From the NCBI RefSeq assembly GCF_015864955.1, contig NZ_JADYWE010000001.1, positions 62,001-126,000 of the forward strand: a DNA stretch of 64,000 bases, given 5' to 3'. This document shows positions 51,977 to 61,728 of this stretch, piece after piece. Positions within the stretch are counted from its first letter, which is position 1, and every line of letters starts with the position of its first letter. The notes under the pieces are model-generated. The model did no database searches, had not been told where the DNA came from, and saw only the letters and a program-made list of their open reading frames with translations. The stretch comes from Salinibacterium sp. NK8237 (GTDB taxonomy: Bacteria; Actinomycetota; Actinomycetes; Actinomycetales; Microbacteriaceae). The position numbers and the translations under genes were made by a program.

Positions 51977-52419
51977 TAGGCGGAGGCGAGTTCAGTTTTC
52001 CACTGCACGAGTCGCTGCACAGTGGCGCTGGTATCCGCGGCGAGTGTGAGCATGGTGTCTTCGGGAACGAAGAAGTTGATCGCCAAGAAACCGCGCACGG
52101 TCTCCGAGGGATCGTCGACGAGTATCCGGAGAACGTCGCAGGGAGCGTATTCGTTGCGAGCCACACAGGCGCGCACTCCGTCGTCAGTATCGCGGGCGAG
52201 CGTTTCGAACACGTCGATGGGCGTGTTGTGGTTACTCGCGGCACTCTCGCGAATTTTCGGATTGGGGTCGGCCGCCAGGATGCGGATCCTCGCGATTTTG
52301 CTCGCGGTTACTTCGGGGGCCGGGTGGAGTTCTGCCGCTTCCTCGGCGGTGAGCATCGAGGGGGCCATTGCTCGCATTTGTTCCCGCTGGGCTGGAGTGT
52401 TGAAGCGGATGCATGACAT
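51976..52419 (-). CDS. LRV-like (leucine-rich variant) repeat protein
   Basis: 147 aa from the ATG at 52419. After an N-terminal helix region, four repeats of about 24 residues follow, of the form ILAADPNPKIRESAASNHNT, TLARDTDDGVRACVARNEYA, ILVDDPSETVRGFLAINFFV. This is the LRV/HEAT-like solenoid used for protein binding. It is translationally coupled to the S4 gene. The partner is unknown. Confidence 0.8.
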   Translation of the reverse strand: MSCIRFNTPAQREQMRAMAPSMLTAEEAAELHPAPEVTASKIARIRILAADPNPKIRESAASNHNTPIDVFETLARDTDDGVRACVARNEYAPCDVLRILVDDPSETVRGFLAINFFVPEDTMLTLAADTSATVQRLVQWKTELASA

Positions 52420-52502
52420 GCATTCAAGGGTACGCCTGCGTCCAGAGAAGATTGAGTTGCTTTCACGGCATTTTGCGCGCGGATGATCGCTAGACTTGGA
52501 GG

Positions 52503-53087
52503 GTGGCCACACGCAGTTCACCCGAGATCAGCGATCGTGTGTGGACTGTGCCCAATGTCTTGAGCTTCATCCGGCTCGCGTTGGTTCCGGTCTTCTTGTA
52601 TTTGATCATCTCGGCCCAAGACGCGCTGGCGCTGATCGTTCTCGTGTTCTCCAGTCTGAGCGACTATCTCGACGGCGTGATTGCTCGTCGGTTCAACCAA
52701 ATCACTCGACTCGGCCAATTGCTCGATCCAGCGGCCGACCGCCTGTTTATTTTTGCCGCGCTGATTGGTCTCGCCGCGCGCGACGTCATCCCCTGGTGGC
52801 TGTTCTTAGTCATCGTCGGGCGCGACATCATGCTGGTGATTTTGGGAATCATTTCGGCGAATTACGGTTTTGGCCCGCTACCGGTGCATCATTTGGGCAA
52901 AGTCGCCACGGCGGCACTGTTCTATGCGTTGCCCATTTTGATGCTGGGCCAAGCATTCCCGGCAATTGCCGGGGTTACCGATCCAGTCGGGTGGGCGTTC
53001 GCGCTCTGGGGTGCGTTCTTATATTGGTGGGCAGGCTTCATCTATGTTGCGCAATCTGTCCGTATTTCTCGCCTCCCGAGGGGCTGA
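52503..53087 (+). CDS. CDP-alcohol phosphatidyltransferase (PgsA-like)
   Basis: 194 aa from the GTG at 52503. The catalytic signature D-x2-D-G-x2-A-R-x8-G-x3-D-x3-D is intact at Asp54, Asp57, Gly58, Ala61, Arg62, Gly71, Asp75 and Asp79. Five to six helices are visible. It transfers a phosphatidyl group from CDP-diacylglycerol to an alcohol; PgsA2-like in the garA locus of actinobacteria. The exact lipid product is not fixed. Confidence 0.92.
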   Translation: MATRSSPEISDRVWTVPNVLSFIRLALVPVFLYLIISAQDALALIVLVFSSLSDYLDGVIARRFNQITRLGQLLDPAADRLFIFAALIGLAARDVIPWWLFLVIVGRDIMLVILGIISANYGFGPLPVHHLGKVATAALFYALPILMLGQAFPAIAGVTDPVGWAFALWGAFLYWWAGFIYVAQSVRISRLPRG

Positions 53088-53131
53088 GTTGTGTTCCGAT
53101 CCGATACGCTGGTCAGTCAGGGAGGTTTGCG

Positions 53132-53641
53132 ATGGTTGAGTCAATGAATAATGGTCACGGCGCCGACGTAGAGTCGGCAAATGAGACGTCCGCGCAGCCT
53201 ATTGTCGAGCGGATCGACACCACTGCCACGTACAGTCATGAGTTTGCGGCTCAGGTCGCCGCTATGGGGGTCGACGTTTCTGTCGATGAGCAGGAAGCGA
53301 TCGCCGCATTGCCTTCGGGGTCTGCGCTGTTGATCGTTCGCCGCGGCCCAAACGTGGGGGCGCGTTTTCTTCTGGATGCTGACATCACTACGGTGGGGCG
53401 TCATCCTGAGGCTGATATTTTTCTCGATGACGTCACGGTGTCTCGTCGTCATGTCGAGTTTTTGCGTTCAGGCACCGCGTTTGACGTCAAAGATTTGGGG
53501 TCGCTCAATGGCACCTATCTTGGCGGCGACCGTATCGAGTCCACCGCTGTCCTCCGCGACCGCGCTGAGGTTCAAATCGGCAAGTACAAGCTCACGTTTT
53601 ACCCCTCGCGTCGCGATCTTGCGTCGGCGGTTGGTAATTAG
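53132..53641 (+). CDS. garA: GarA/OdhI-type FHA regulator
   Basis: 169 aa from the ATG at 53132 (GGGAGG upstream). The N-terminal RIDTTATYSHEF holds Thr30-Thr31, equivalent to the ETTS-type phosphosites targeted by PknB/PknG. The FHA domain is complete: TTVGRHPEADIFLDD, VSRRHVEFLR and DLGSLNGTYLGG. Unphosphorylated GarA binds and inhibits the E1 subunit of 2-oxoglutarate dehydrogenase and alters glutamate metabolism. Its stop overlaps the next start (TAGTG). Confidence 0.92.
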   Translation: MVESMNNGHGADVESANETSAQPIVERIDTTATYSHEFAAQVAAMGVDVSVDEQEAIAALPSGSALLIVRRGPNVGARFLLDADITTVGRHPEADIFLDDVTVSRRHVEFLRSGTAFDVKDLGSLNGTYLGGDRIESTAVLRDRAEVQIGKYKLTFYPSRRDLASAVGN

Positions 53642-54339
53642 TGGCTGGGGTAGCGCGTCAGTCGCGTTCGACTCCTGCACAAGCGCTCCTCAGCATTGGG
53701 CAGGTTCTTGCCAAGCTCAGTCCTGAGTTTCCTGATCTAACTCCGTCCAAGCTGCGCTTTCTTGAAGAGCGCAAGTTGGTTTCGCCGGCGCGCACTGCCT
53801 CGGGCTACCGCAAGTTTTCGTCGGCAGACATGGAGCGCTTGCGCTTCGTGCTCACGATGCAGCGTGACCACTACCTTCCGCTCAAGGTCATTCGTGGCTA
53901 TTTGGAAGAGATGGATGCCGGGCGCACGCCTGAACTTCCTGGCGGCGCGGTTGCTGCGGCATCCATGCTGTCGGCCGAGCGCAAGCTCACTCGCGATGAG
54001 TTGATTCGCGAAGCGGGTGCTAGCCCCATGTTGTTGGGCGATGCTATTTCGTCGTCGCTTATTGTTGCCTCCGATGTTTTCGGAGAAGACGCGCTTGCGG
54101 TCCTCAAGTCACTTGTGGAGCTTCAGCGCAGCGGGATTGAACCACGACACCTTCGTGGCTTCCGCGCGGCGGCAGAGCGGGAACTGGGGCTCATCGAGAG
54201 TGCTCTGATGCCCGTTGCTCGCCGCAAGGATGCATCGAGTCGCGCTCGTGCTGCCGAGATGGCGCGCGAAATCGCGGGCCAGTTAGAGATTGTTCGCAGC
54301 AGTCTTATCCGATCCGCACTCAGCCGGCTCGATTCGTAG
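53641..54339 (+). CDS. ftsR: MerR-family regulator, FtsR-like
   Basis: 232 aa from the GTG at 53641. The HTH begins LSIGQVLAKLSPEFPDLTPS and continues LRFLEERKLVSPARTASGYRKFSSADMERLRFVLTMQRDHYLPLKVIRGYLEEMDAG. The C-terminal part is helical. It is the homologue of C. glutamicum FtsR (M. tuberculosis Rv1828), an activator of ftsZ. Coupled to garA as in other actinobacteria. Confidence 0.88.
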   Translation: MAGVARQSRSTPAQALLSIGQVLAKLSPEFPDLTPSKLRFLEERKLVSPARTASGYRKFSSADMERLRFVLTMQRDHYLPLKVIRGYLEEMDAGRTPELPGGAVAAASMLSAERKLTRDELIREAGASPMLLGDAISSSLIVASDVFGEDALAVLKSLVELQRSGIEPRHLRGFRAAAERELGLIESALMPVARRKDASSRARAAEMAREIAGQLEIVRSSLIRSALSRLDS

Positions 54340-54340
54340 T

Positions 54341-54364
54341 ACGGTCGATCTGTTGACCGTTTTT
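54341..54364 (+). terminator. Intrinsic terminator after the FtsR-like gene
   Basis: The 6-bp stem ACGGTC/GACCGT (54341-54346 and 54355-54360) with an 8-nt loop is followed by a run of five T residues. It begins directly after the stop codon. Confidence 0.7.
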
Positions 54365-54450
54365 CGGCTCGTGCCGAAGGCGGTTCCGCGAGGTTGGCCC
54401 AGTTTTTATCCGACTGATTCCGACACGCCGCCGACTTTTTACGAATGTCG

Positions 54451-54479
54451 TTGATAGACGCGGTGGGCGTGACTACCGT
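54451..54479 (+). promoter_or_regulatory. Promoter of the second MerR gene
   Basis: -35 TTGATA (54451-54456), 17-nt spacer, -10 TACCGT (54474-54479), which fits the actinobacterial TANNNT. It gives a leader of roughly 80 nt before 54566. Confidence 0.5.
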
Positions 54480-54565
54480 GGGGTAACACGAAACACTAAG
54501 CGTCAACTTCAACATGAAGGTTCGTTGTTTTCGTGCTGGTCAATCAGAACTAAAGGGGCAAAGCC

Positions 54566-55114
54566 ATGAGTGAAGTGAACCGTAGCGAAGACTCACGCTA
54601 CGACCTTGGTCTCCTCTTTACCGATGGAATGCCAGACCTCGACGACAACTCCGGCTACCGTGGCGCTGTCGCCGCGCGCGCAGCCGGCATTAGCTATCGC
54701 CAGCTCGACTACTGGGCTCGCACCCAGCTCGTTGAACCCACTGTCCGCAGCGCCGCAGGCTCGGGTTCGCAGCGACTTTATGGCTTTCGCGACATCTTGG
54801 TCCTCAAGCTTGTGAAGCGCCTTCTCGACACGGGAATCTCGCTTCAGCAAATCCGCATCGCCGTTAATCAACTTCGTGAGTCAGGCATTCACGATCTCGC
54901 TCAGACCACCCTGATGAGCGATGGCGCGGGCGTCTACCTCTGCACGTCGAACGACGAAGTTATCGACCTCGTCAGCCGCGGCCAGGGCGTCTTTGGCATC
55001 GCGGTGGGCAAGGTCCTGCGCGAGGTCGAAACCAGTCTTATCGACCTCGATACGGTCAAGGGCGAAGACCCCATGGATGAGTTGGCTAAGCGCCGCGCAT
55101 CCCGTGCTTCCTAA
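54566..55114 (+). CDS. MerR-family regulator (Rv1830-like)
   Basis: 182 aa from the ATG at 54566 (AAAGGGGC upstream). After about 30 residues comes the HTH: AAGISYRQLDYWARTQLVEP, GSQRLYGFRDILVLKLVKRLLDTGISLQQIRIAV. The C-terminal part contains VYLCTSNDEVIDLVSRGQGVFGIAVGKVL. In M. tuberculosis the bifunctional nuclease Rv1829 lies between the two MerR genes; here the space is empty. Confidence 0.88.
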   Translation: MSEVNRSEDSRYDLGLLFTDGMPDLDDNSGYRGAVAARAAGISYRQLDYWARTQLVEPTVRSAAGSGSQRLYGFRDILVLKLVKRLLDTGISLQQIRIAVNQLRESGIHDLAQTTLMSDGAGVYLCTSNDEVIDLVSRGQGVFGIAVGKVLREVETSLIDLDTVKGEDPMDELAKRRASRAS

Positions 55115-55328
55115 GAAGCGTTTTCGACACTAGTAGCCCATCACCGGGGCGCCGATTTTTGACGCGCTCATGCAATTCTTTAGTGTGCCCACGCGAAACA
55201 TGCGCTTACGCCGAAGGCTGCTGATGCAGGGTACCTAGGCTGGTTTCTCGCGAAAATGGTTCAGGGCACATCAGTGCTCGCTTAACACCCATTGAGCTGC
55301 CGTGCTGTGGCGGGTACCCGAAGGTTTG

Positions 55329-56135
55329 TTACTGGCCGCTGCTGTACTCGCCCATGCGTGCTGCACGCATGACGCGATCGAGCAGTTGGTCAAAGTAGCG
55401 CGCCATTTCTTGGGCGCTCTCACCCGGCCATACGTGCAGAGGCTTCGCGGCACCTTGAGCTTGCTGGAGCGACGTGCGCTCAGGGAGCTGTGGCGAAAGT
55501 ACGAGCGGTCCAAACATGTCCCGCAGTTCTTTGATGCGGAACTGGTGCTCGAGCGATTGCGAACGCAGACGATTAACGATGAGGCCAAGCGGCTGAAGTC
55601 GAGGCGAAAGACCGCGACGGATCTCTTCGATCGCGCGGAGGGCGCGGTCGGCAGCTGCAACGGAGAACAAGCCAGGTTCGGTTACAATGGCTACTCGATC
55701 GCTTGCTGCCCATGCGGTGCGCGTGAGGGCGTTGAGTGATGGTGCGCAGTCGATGAGCACGAGGTCGTAGTCAGATTCGACGTTCGCGAGGGCTTCTTCG
55801 AGTTTCCAAATGTCGCGGATGCTCGGGTGCGGGCCATCGAAGTTGATGGCGGATGGCGAACCGATCAGTACATCCACTTTGCCCGGGCGGCCTCTGGTCC
55901 AGCCACTCGGCGCGATCGCGGCACGCACGATCTTCTCCTTGGGAGAGGCGAGTACGTCAGCCACGTTGAGGTGACCGGCGACATCAATGTCCATTCCGGT
56001 CGAGACATCGGACTGGGGATCAAGGTCGACAACGAGGGTTCGAAGACCGCGAGCGAAAGCCGCCGAAGCGAGCCCAAGCGTGACGGTCGTCTTTCCGACG
56101 CCCCCCTTGAGGGAACTAACGCTAAGTACGTGCAC
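55329..56135 (-). CDS. ParA-family partition ATPase
   Basis: 268 aa from the GTG at 56135, the usual [20 protein letters not shown] start; the frame is open upstream. The deviant Walker A is KGGVGKTT, then VVDLDPQSDVSTGMDI and LVLIDCAPSLNALT (Walker B). It belongs to the ParA/Soj-like proteins that position cargo on the nucleoid. No parB is adjacent, so it may be an orphan ParA found at this locus in Microbacteriaceae. It is divergent from pyruvate carboxylase. Confidence 0.88.
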   Translation of the reverse strand: MHVLSVSSLKGGVGKTTVTLGLASAAFARGLRTLVVDLDPQSDVSTGMDIDVAGHLNVADVLASPKEKIVRAAIAPSGWTRGRPGKVDVLIGSPSAINFDGPHPSIRDIWKLEEALANVESDYDLVLIDCAPSLNALTRTAWAASDRVAIVTEPGLFSVAAADRALRAIEEIRRGLSPRLQPLGLIVNRLRSQSLEHQFRIKELRDMFGPLVLSPQLPERTSLQQAQGAAKPLHVWPGESAQEMARYFDQLLDRVMRAARMGEYSSGQ

Positions 56136-56256
56136 GAGTAACGACGATACCTTCACTACTGTTAAGAAACCTAAAACACCGCCAACTTTTGCGCACCCTT
56201 GAGGAAACTGCCAGAGTTCAATCACTCTAGGCTTGGTTTTTGTCAGGAAGGACCGA

Positions 56257-59200
56257 ATGTTTAAGAAGATTCTCGTTGCCAACCGAGGTGAGATTGCTAT
56301 CCGCGCAATGCGTGCAGCTGTCGAGCTCGGGGCAAGAACTGTGGCCGTTTTCCCTTACGAAGACCGAAATTCGGTGCATCGTCTGAAGGCTGATGAGGCA
56401 TATCAGATCGGCGAAGAGGGGCATCCTGTCCGCGCCTATCTCGATGTCTCGGAGATTATTCGAGTAGCGAAGGAGTCCGGCGCAGACGCGATCTACCCCG
56501 GTTACGGCTTCCTCTCGGAGAACCCTGACCTTGCTCGCGCAGCTGCGGAAGCGGGAATTACTTTCATCGGTCCGCCAACTCGCGTGCTCGAGATGGCCGG
56601 CAACAAGGTGACGGCCAAGGAACACGCGATTGCGGCGGGAGTCCCCGTTCTCAAATCGACTCCTGCGAGCACTGACCTTGATGAGCTCATCGCTGGCGCC
56701 AACGAGATTGGTTTCCCGGTCTTTGCCAAGGCCGTTGCCGGCGGTGGTGGTCGCGGTATGCGTCGCGTCGACAAGAAAGAAGACTTGCGCGGTGCTCTCG
56801 AAGAGGCCATGCGTGAAGCAGACAGTGCGTTCGGCGACCCCACGATGTTTGTTGAGCAGGCGGTTGTCCGCCCTCGCCACATCGAAGTTCAGATCCTGGC
56901 TGATGCCCATGGCGGCGTCATCCACTTGTTCGAGCGTGACTGCTCGGTGCAGCGTCGTCACCAGAAGGTTGTTGAGATCGCACCGGCGCCGAACCTCGAC
57001 GAAGACACTCGTCAGGCGATGTACCGCGACGCGATCGCATTCGCGAAGTCAATTGACTATGTCAACGCCGGCACCGTTGAGTTCCTGCTCGACACGGCGG
57101 GGGAGCGCAAGGGCGAGCACGTCTTCATTGAGATGAACCCGCGCATTCAGGTCGAACACACGGTGACAGAAGAAGTTACCGATGTTGACCTCGTGCAGTC
57201 GCAGATGCGGATCGCTTTCGGCGAGTCGCTAGAGGAGTTGGGGCTGCGCCAAGACGAGCTCAAACTGCGCGGAGCGGCTCTGCAGTGCCGCATCACGACG
57301 GAAGATCCTGCCAGCGGTTTCCGCCCCGATACGGGCAAGATCACCACGTACCGCTCGCCTGGTGGCGCCGGCATCCGTCTGGATGGTGGAACGGTTTCTG
57401 CTGGTTCGCAGATTTCTCCCCACTTCGACTCCATGCTCGTGAAGATGACGTGCCGTGGCCGCGACTTTGCGTCAGCAGTGCGTCGCGCCCGTCGTGGGCT
57501 CGCTGAGTTCCGCCTTCGCGGTGTCACGACGAACATCCCGTTCCTTCAGGGCGTGCTCGACGACCCCGAATTCATTGCGGGAGATTTGAGTACCGCGTTT
57601 ATTGATGAGCGCCCGTGGCTCGTCAACTCGCATCGTTCCAAGGACCGCGGAACAAAGATCCTCACCTGGCTGGCAGACGTCACCGTCAACCAGCCCAACG
57701 GTGATGGTGCAGGCATCATCAGCCCACAATTGAAGCTGCCGACCGTTGATCTCTCCACAGAGGCTCCGGCAGGATCGCGGCAGCGTTTGTTGGAGCTCGG
57801 CCCGGCCGGGTTCGCTTCGGCTCTGCGTGAGCAGAAGTCGCTCGCCGTCACCGAAACCACCTTCCGCGATGCCCACCAGTCGCTGTTGGCCACGCGGGTG
57901 CGCACCCGCGACCTCGTCGCGGTAATGCCGCACGTGGCACGCATGACGCCAGAGTTGCTCTCGGTCGAAGCATGGGGCGGAGCAACGTACGACGTCGCTC
58001 TGCGGTTCCTCGCCGAAGACCCGTGGGAGCGTCTCGCGTCCATGCGCGAAGCGCTGCCGAACGTCGCGATTCAAATGCTTTTGCGCGGTCGCAATACGGT
58101 TGGCTACACGCCGTATCCGACCGAGGTTACGGATGCCTTCGTGCGTGAGGCCGCTGATACCGGTGTCGATATCTTCCGCATCTTTGACGCGCTCAACGAT
58201 GTTTCGCAGATGCGACCGGCCATCGATGCTGTGCTGAACACGGGCACTGCCGTTGCTGAAGTTGCTCTCTGCTACACGGGTGACTTGCTCGACCCGAATG
58301 AGGATCTCTACACACTTGACTACTACCTCAAGCTTGCAGACCAGATCATGGAGAGCGGCGCCCATGTGCTCGCGATCAAGGACATGGCTGGTCTCTTGCG
58401 TGCGGAAGCCGCTGAGAAGCTTGTAACGGCTTTGCGTGAACGTTTTGATGCTCCGGTGCACGTTCACACTCACGACACGGCAGGCGGCCAGCTGGCTACT
58501 CTGCTGGCGGCATCCCGTGCCGGTGCAGACGCAGTGGATGTTGCGAGCGCCCCGATGGCAGGAACAACGAGTCAGCCATCCATGTCGGCTTTGGTCGCGG
58601 CTCTCGCCCACACCGAACGCGACACGGGCATCTCGCTCGATGCGGTCTCCGATCTCGAGCCGTACTGGGAGGCTGTGCGTCACGCCTACGCGCCATTCGA
58701 ATCGGGCCTGCCCGGTCCGACGGGGCGGGTCTACCACCACGAAATCCCTGGTGGACAGTTGTCGAACCTGCGCCAACAGGCGATTGCGCTGGGTCTCGCT
58801 GACCAGTTCGAGACGATTGAGAACCTGTACGCTGCGGCAAACAAGATGCTCGGCCGTCCGCCGAAGGTCACCCCGTCCTCGAAGGTCGTTGGCGACCTGG
58901 CGCTAGCTCTTGCTGCAGCGCACGCAGACCCTGCCGACTTCGAAGAGAACCCCGACAAGTACGACATCCCTGATTCGGTGATTGGCTTTATGGCTGGCGA
59001 GTTGGGCGAACTGCCCGGTGGCTGGCCTGAGCCCTTCCGCTCGAAGGTGCTGAAGGGGCGCAACGTCAAAATCGGCATTGAAGAAATCAGTGCTGAAGAT
59101 CAGGCCGCTCTCGACGGCGAGCCACAGGAGCGCCGTTCGGCGCTCAACCGGTTGCTGTTCGCTGGCCCCACTCAGATCTTTGAGACGGCTCGCGAAACCT

Positions 59201-59661
59201 ATGGCGACTTGTCGGCCCTCGATAGCAAGGATTACCTCTACGGCATCCAACAGGGGCACGAGCACGTTGTCGAGATCGAGAAGGGCGTGCAATTGTTCGT
59301 CGGTCTCGAAGCGATCGGCGAGGCTGACGAGAAGGGTATGCGCACCGTCATGGCGACCCTGAATGGTCAGCTGCGCCCGGTGTTTATCCGCGATCAGAGC
59401 ATCAAGGTCGATTCGACTGCGGCGGAGAAGGCCGATGCATCCAAGCCGGGACACGTAGCGGCACCGTTCTCCGGTGTTGTCACGTTGCAGGTAGAAGAGG
59501 GCGCAACTGTTGCCGTCGGTGACACCGTGGCCTCGATCGAAGCGATGAAGATGGAAGCTGCAATCACGGCATCCGTTGCGGGAACGGTCAAGCGATTGGC
59601 CATTCCGAAGACGCAGCAGGTAGACGGCGGCGACTTGCTTGTGGAAATCGAACCCAGCTAA
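56257..59661 (+). CDS. pyc: Pyruvate carboxylase
   Basis: 1134 aa from the ATG at 56257, with AGGAAGGACC upstream. It combines a biotin carboxylase (1-450: KILVANRGEIAIRAMRAAVE, FAKAVAGGGGRGMRRV, EMNPRIQVEHTVTEEVT), a carboxyltransferase barrel (about 530-800: ETTFRDAHQSLLATRVRT, HTHDTAGGQLATLLAA) and a C-terminal biotin carrier with Lys1098 in EAMKMEA. It makes oxaloacetate from pyruvate and bicarbonate for anaplerosis. The length is as usual for the single-chain enzyme. Confidence 0.97.
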   Translation: MFKKILVANRGEIAIRAMRAAVELGARTVAVFPYEDRNSVHRLKADEAYQIGEEGHPVRAYLDVSEIIRVAKESGADAIYPGYGFLSENPDLARAAAEAGITFIGPPTRVLEMAGNKVTAKEHAIAAGVPVLKSTPASTDLDELIAGANEIGFPVFAKAVAGGGGRGMRRVDKKEDLRGALEEAMREADSAFGDPTMFVEQAVVRPRHIEVQILADAHGGVIHLFERDCSVQRRHQKVVEIAPAPNLDEDTRQAMYRDAIAFAKSIDYVNAGTVEFLLDTAGERKGEHVFIEMNPRIQVEHTVTEEVTDVDLVQSQMRIAFGESLEELGLRQDELKLRGAALQCRITTEDPASGFRPDTGKITTYRSPGGAGIRLDGGTVSAGSQISPHFDSMLVKMTCRGRDFASAVRRARRGLAEFRLRGVTTNIPFLQGVLDDPEFIAGDLSTAFIDERPWLVNSHRSKDRGTKILTWLADVTVNQPNGDGAGIISPQLKLPTVDLSTEAPAGSRQRLLELGPAGFASALREQKSLAVTETTFRDAHQSLLATRVRTRDLVAVMPHVARMTPELLSVEAWGGATYDVALRFLAEDPWERLASMREALPNVAIQMLLRGRNTVGYTPYPTEVTDAFVREAADTGVDIFRIFDALNDVSQMRPAIDAVLNTGTAVAEVALCYTGDLLDPNEDLYTLDYYLKLADQIMESGAHVLAIKDMAGLLRAEAAEKLVTALRERFDAPVHVHTHDTAGGQLATLLAASRAGADAVDVASAPMAGTTSQPSMSALVAALAHTERDTGISLDAVSDLEPYWEAVRHAYAPFESGLPGPTGRVYHHEIPGGQLSNLRQQAIALGLADQFETIENLYAAANKMLGRPPKVTPSSKVVGDLALALAAAHADPADFEENPDKYDIPDSVIGFMAGELGELPGGWPEPFRSKVLKGRNVKIGIEEISAEDQAALDGEPQERRSALNRLLFAGPTQIFETARETYGDLSALDSKDYLYGIQQGHEHVVEIEKGVQLFVGLEAIGEADEKGMRTVMATLNGQLRPVFIRDQSIKVDSTAAEKADASKPGHVAAPFSGVVTLQVEEGATVAVGDTVASIEAMKMEAAITASVAGTVKRLAIPKTQQVDGGDLLVEIEPS

Positions 59662-59682
59662 AACACAGAAGTTTGTAGGGTA

Positions 59683-59718
59683 GGGACGTGATCGTTGTAA
59701 CCGCATCGGTCACGTCCC
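59683..59718. terminator. Hairpin between pyc and the MinD-like gene
   Basis: A 12-bp stem (59683-59694 against 59707-59718) with one T-G wobble and a 12-nt loop starts about 22 nt after the pyc stop codon. No T-run follows. It probably ends or attenuates pyc transcription. Confidence 0.6.
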
Positions 59719-59769
59719 GCTCGTTAACGCGGTAAAGTAGCGTGTTTGCTTTCTGGAGGGGATCGATAC

Positions 59770-61095
59770 GTGACTACGAAGCGCAATGAACCTGATGTGC
59801 AGCCGTCCGTCGACGAGCACGATACGTCGACCGATCACGATGCGAAGGAGTCGACGGTCGAGCAGACCCCGAGCACCGACAACGTGACGTTCACGCTCTC
59901 GCTGCCGGTCGCGGTTCGCGAGACTCCCGAGCACGAAGCTGCTGTGGCCATCGACGATGTTGCTGTCAATGCGCATCAAGTGGATGTCGCAACTATGGCA
60001 ACGACAACCATCACGTTTGCGCCGGAGTCAGTGGTGACGATCCCACCCGAGTCTGTGCCTGAAGTGGCCGTTATTCCTGAGCTGCCGCCGGCGGACCGAC
60101 CGGCTACTCGTCGCGGACGCCAGCGCACCGAAGTTCGCGCGACGACGCCCGAGACGGCCACGATGCTCACCGCTGAGCGATTGATCAATCCGGGCAAGAA
60201 GAACCGAGCCACCGCGCCAGAGGGCTTCTTCCAAGAGCTCGTCTACGCTGTCACATTCCATCTCGTCAATCTTGGCGATTCTTACCGAGTTAAAGAGCGC
60301 AAAGCTCTTGAGGCTCGCGTTACGAAGACATTCGTGGGTGGAACTCGGTTCGTTCCGGTTCTCACCCGCAAGGGCGGGGTCGGCAAGACCACGATCACGG
60401 CACTTCTCGGCATGGCATTGGCCGACACCCGCGAGGACCGCATCATTGCGATCGACGCTAACCCTGACCGCGGAACGCTTGCCGAGCGAATCGACAAGCA
60501 AACCCGTGCAACGGTTCGCGATGTCGTGATGCGTGCGGAGTCGCTCCACACGTTTAGCGAATTCCAAACCGTGGTGTCTCGTGATGAGACTCGCCTCGAC
60601 GTTTTGGCATCCGACACTGATCCACACGTCTCAGAAGCATTTGACGAAAACGACTACAACGTGGTTGCCGATATGGCCGAGCGTTTCTATTCAGTCGCTA
60701 TCACCGACTGTGGAACCGGAATTGTCCACTCGGTCATGCGTGCAACGCTGCAGCGTGCTGACTCGATTGTCATTGTTTCCGGTGGCAGCGTTGACGAGGC
60801 ACGTCTCGCATCAGAGACTCTCACGTGGCTCGAATCCAACGGGCACGAAGATCTCGTGAAGAACGCTGTCGTGGCAATCAACACCGCCACTCAGGGCACC
60901 AACTTGGTGAAGCTCGAGGAGATCGAGGCGCACTTTAAGTCGCGTGTACGCGAGATTGTTCGCGTGCCATACGACCCCAGCTTGGCTACGGGATCCGTTG
61001 TTCATTATCGTGACCTCAACAAGTTGACCAAGGCTGCTGCCCGCGAACTCGCGGCCGTTGTCATGGATGGTCTTCCCGCAGTTCGGGCTAACTGA
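59770..61095 (+). CDS. MinD/ParA-like ATPase with long acidic N-terminus
   Basis: 441 aa from the GTG at 59770 (GGAGGGG upstream). The first 150 residues are acidic, Thr/Val-rich and disordered. The ATPase domain begins [20 protein letters not shown] (deviant Walker A), then [18 protein letters not shown] and [16 protein letters not shown]. It resembles the CpaE/SpoIIIAA-like or type VII-associated MinD ATPases of actinobacteria. No ESX genes are seen here. The deformylase starts 4 nt later. Confidence 0.82.
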   Translation: MTTKRNEPDVQPSVDEHDTSTDHDAKESTVEQTPSTDNVTFTLSLPVAVRETPEHEAAVAIDDVAVNAHQVDVATMATTTITFAPESVVTIPPESVPEVAVIPELPPADRPATRRGRQRTEVRATTPETATMLTAERLINPGKKNRATAPEGFFQELVYAVTFHLVNLGDSYRVKERKALEARVTKTFVGGTRFVPVLTRKGGVGKTTITALLGMALADTREDRIIAIDANPDRGTLAERIDKQTRATVRDVVMRAESLHTFSEFQTVVSRDETRLDVLASDTDPHVSEAFDENDYNVVADMAERFYSVAITDCGTGIVHSVMRATLQRADSIVIVSGGSVDEARLASETLTWLESNGHEDLVKNAVVAINTATQGTNLVKLEEIEAHFKSRVREIVRVPYDPSLATGSVVHYRDLNKLTKAAARELAAVVMDGLPAVRAN

Positions 61096-61099
61096 CGCT

Positions 61100-61591
61100 A
61101 TGGCTGTTCGTGAGATTCGCCTGTTCGGCGATCCCGTCCTTCGCTCAGTATGCGATCCCATTGCTATCGGTGATGCGCGTGCTGATGCGCTCATCGACGA
61201 CCTCATCGAGACGGTCAAGCTTCCCGGTCGTGCCGGGCTCGCTGCTAACCAAATCGGTGTCGGCTTGCGTGCATTCAGCTACAACATCGATGGCGATATC
61301 GGCTACATCATCAATCCGGTTCTTGCCGAAGTGTCGGGGGAGCCGGAGCTGGTGGATGAGGGTTGCTTGTCTGTGCCCGGATTCTATTTTCTCCGCCGTC
61401 GCTATCCTTTCGCCCGCGTCATGGGAGTAGACCTCGCGGGCGAGCCTGTTGAGCTCAGCGGCGAAGGGCTCATGGCTCAGGCGTTGCAGCACGAGACCGA
61501 TCATCTCGATGGCCATCTGTATATCGAGGGCCTCGAGCCTGAGGCTAAGCGTGAAGCGATGCGCGCCATCCGTCAGGCACCCTGGTACTAA
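61100..61591 (+). CDS. def: Peptide deformylase
   Basis: 163 aa from the ATG at 61100. All three motifs are present: GLAANQIG (Gln51), EGCLSVPG (Cys89) and QHETDH (His131, Glu132, His135). It removes the formyl group from new proteins using Fe(II). Located directly after the MinD-like gene, so the two probably share a transcript. Confidence 0.95.
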   Translation: MAVREIRLFGDPVLRSVCDPIAIGDARADALIDDLIETVKLPGRAGLAANQIGVGLRAFSYNIDGDIGYIINPVLAEVSGEPELVDEGCLSVPGFYFLRRRYPFARVMGVDLAGEPVELSGEGLMAQALQHETDHLDGHLYIEGLEPEAKREAMRAIRQAPWY

Positions 61592-61679
61592 ACCCCACCC
61601 GCGTCACGTCACCTCGCTTCGAGGGGACGGGCGCTATTTGGCGCGCCTGCCAGTTGAACGCAGTGGGGGATCCAACGAC

Positions 61680-61715
61680 GAAGGCCCCGCCACACTTGCG
61701 TATGACGGGGCCTTC
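61680..61715. terminator. Terminator between convergent def and acyl-CoA ligase genes
   Basis: The 10-bp stem GAAGGCCCCG/CGGGGCCTTC (61680-61689 and 61706-61715) with a 16-nt loop can serve both directions. Confidence 0.75.
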
Positions 61716-61728
61716 AGCATTTGTGGTG

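Noticed and set aside
55115..55328. Possible small RNA or gene in the gap between the second MerR and ParA genes
   Set aside because: No reading frame with a ribosome site, no long hairpin and no promoter-terminator pair could be supported.
57472..58776. 434-aa reading frame antisense to pyruvate carboxylase
   Set aside because: The opposite strand encodes the conserved carboxyltransferase region. The antisense product is low-complexity Arg/His-rich and unrecognisable.
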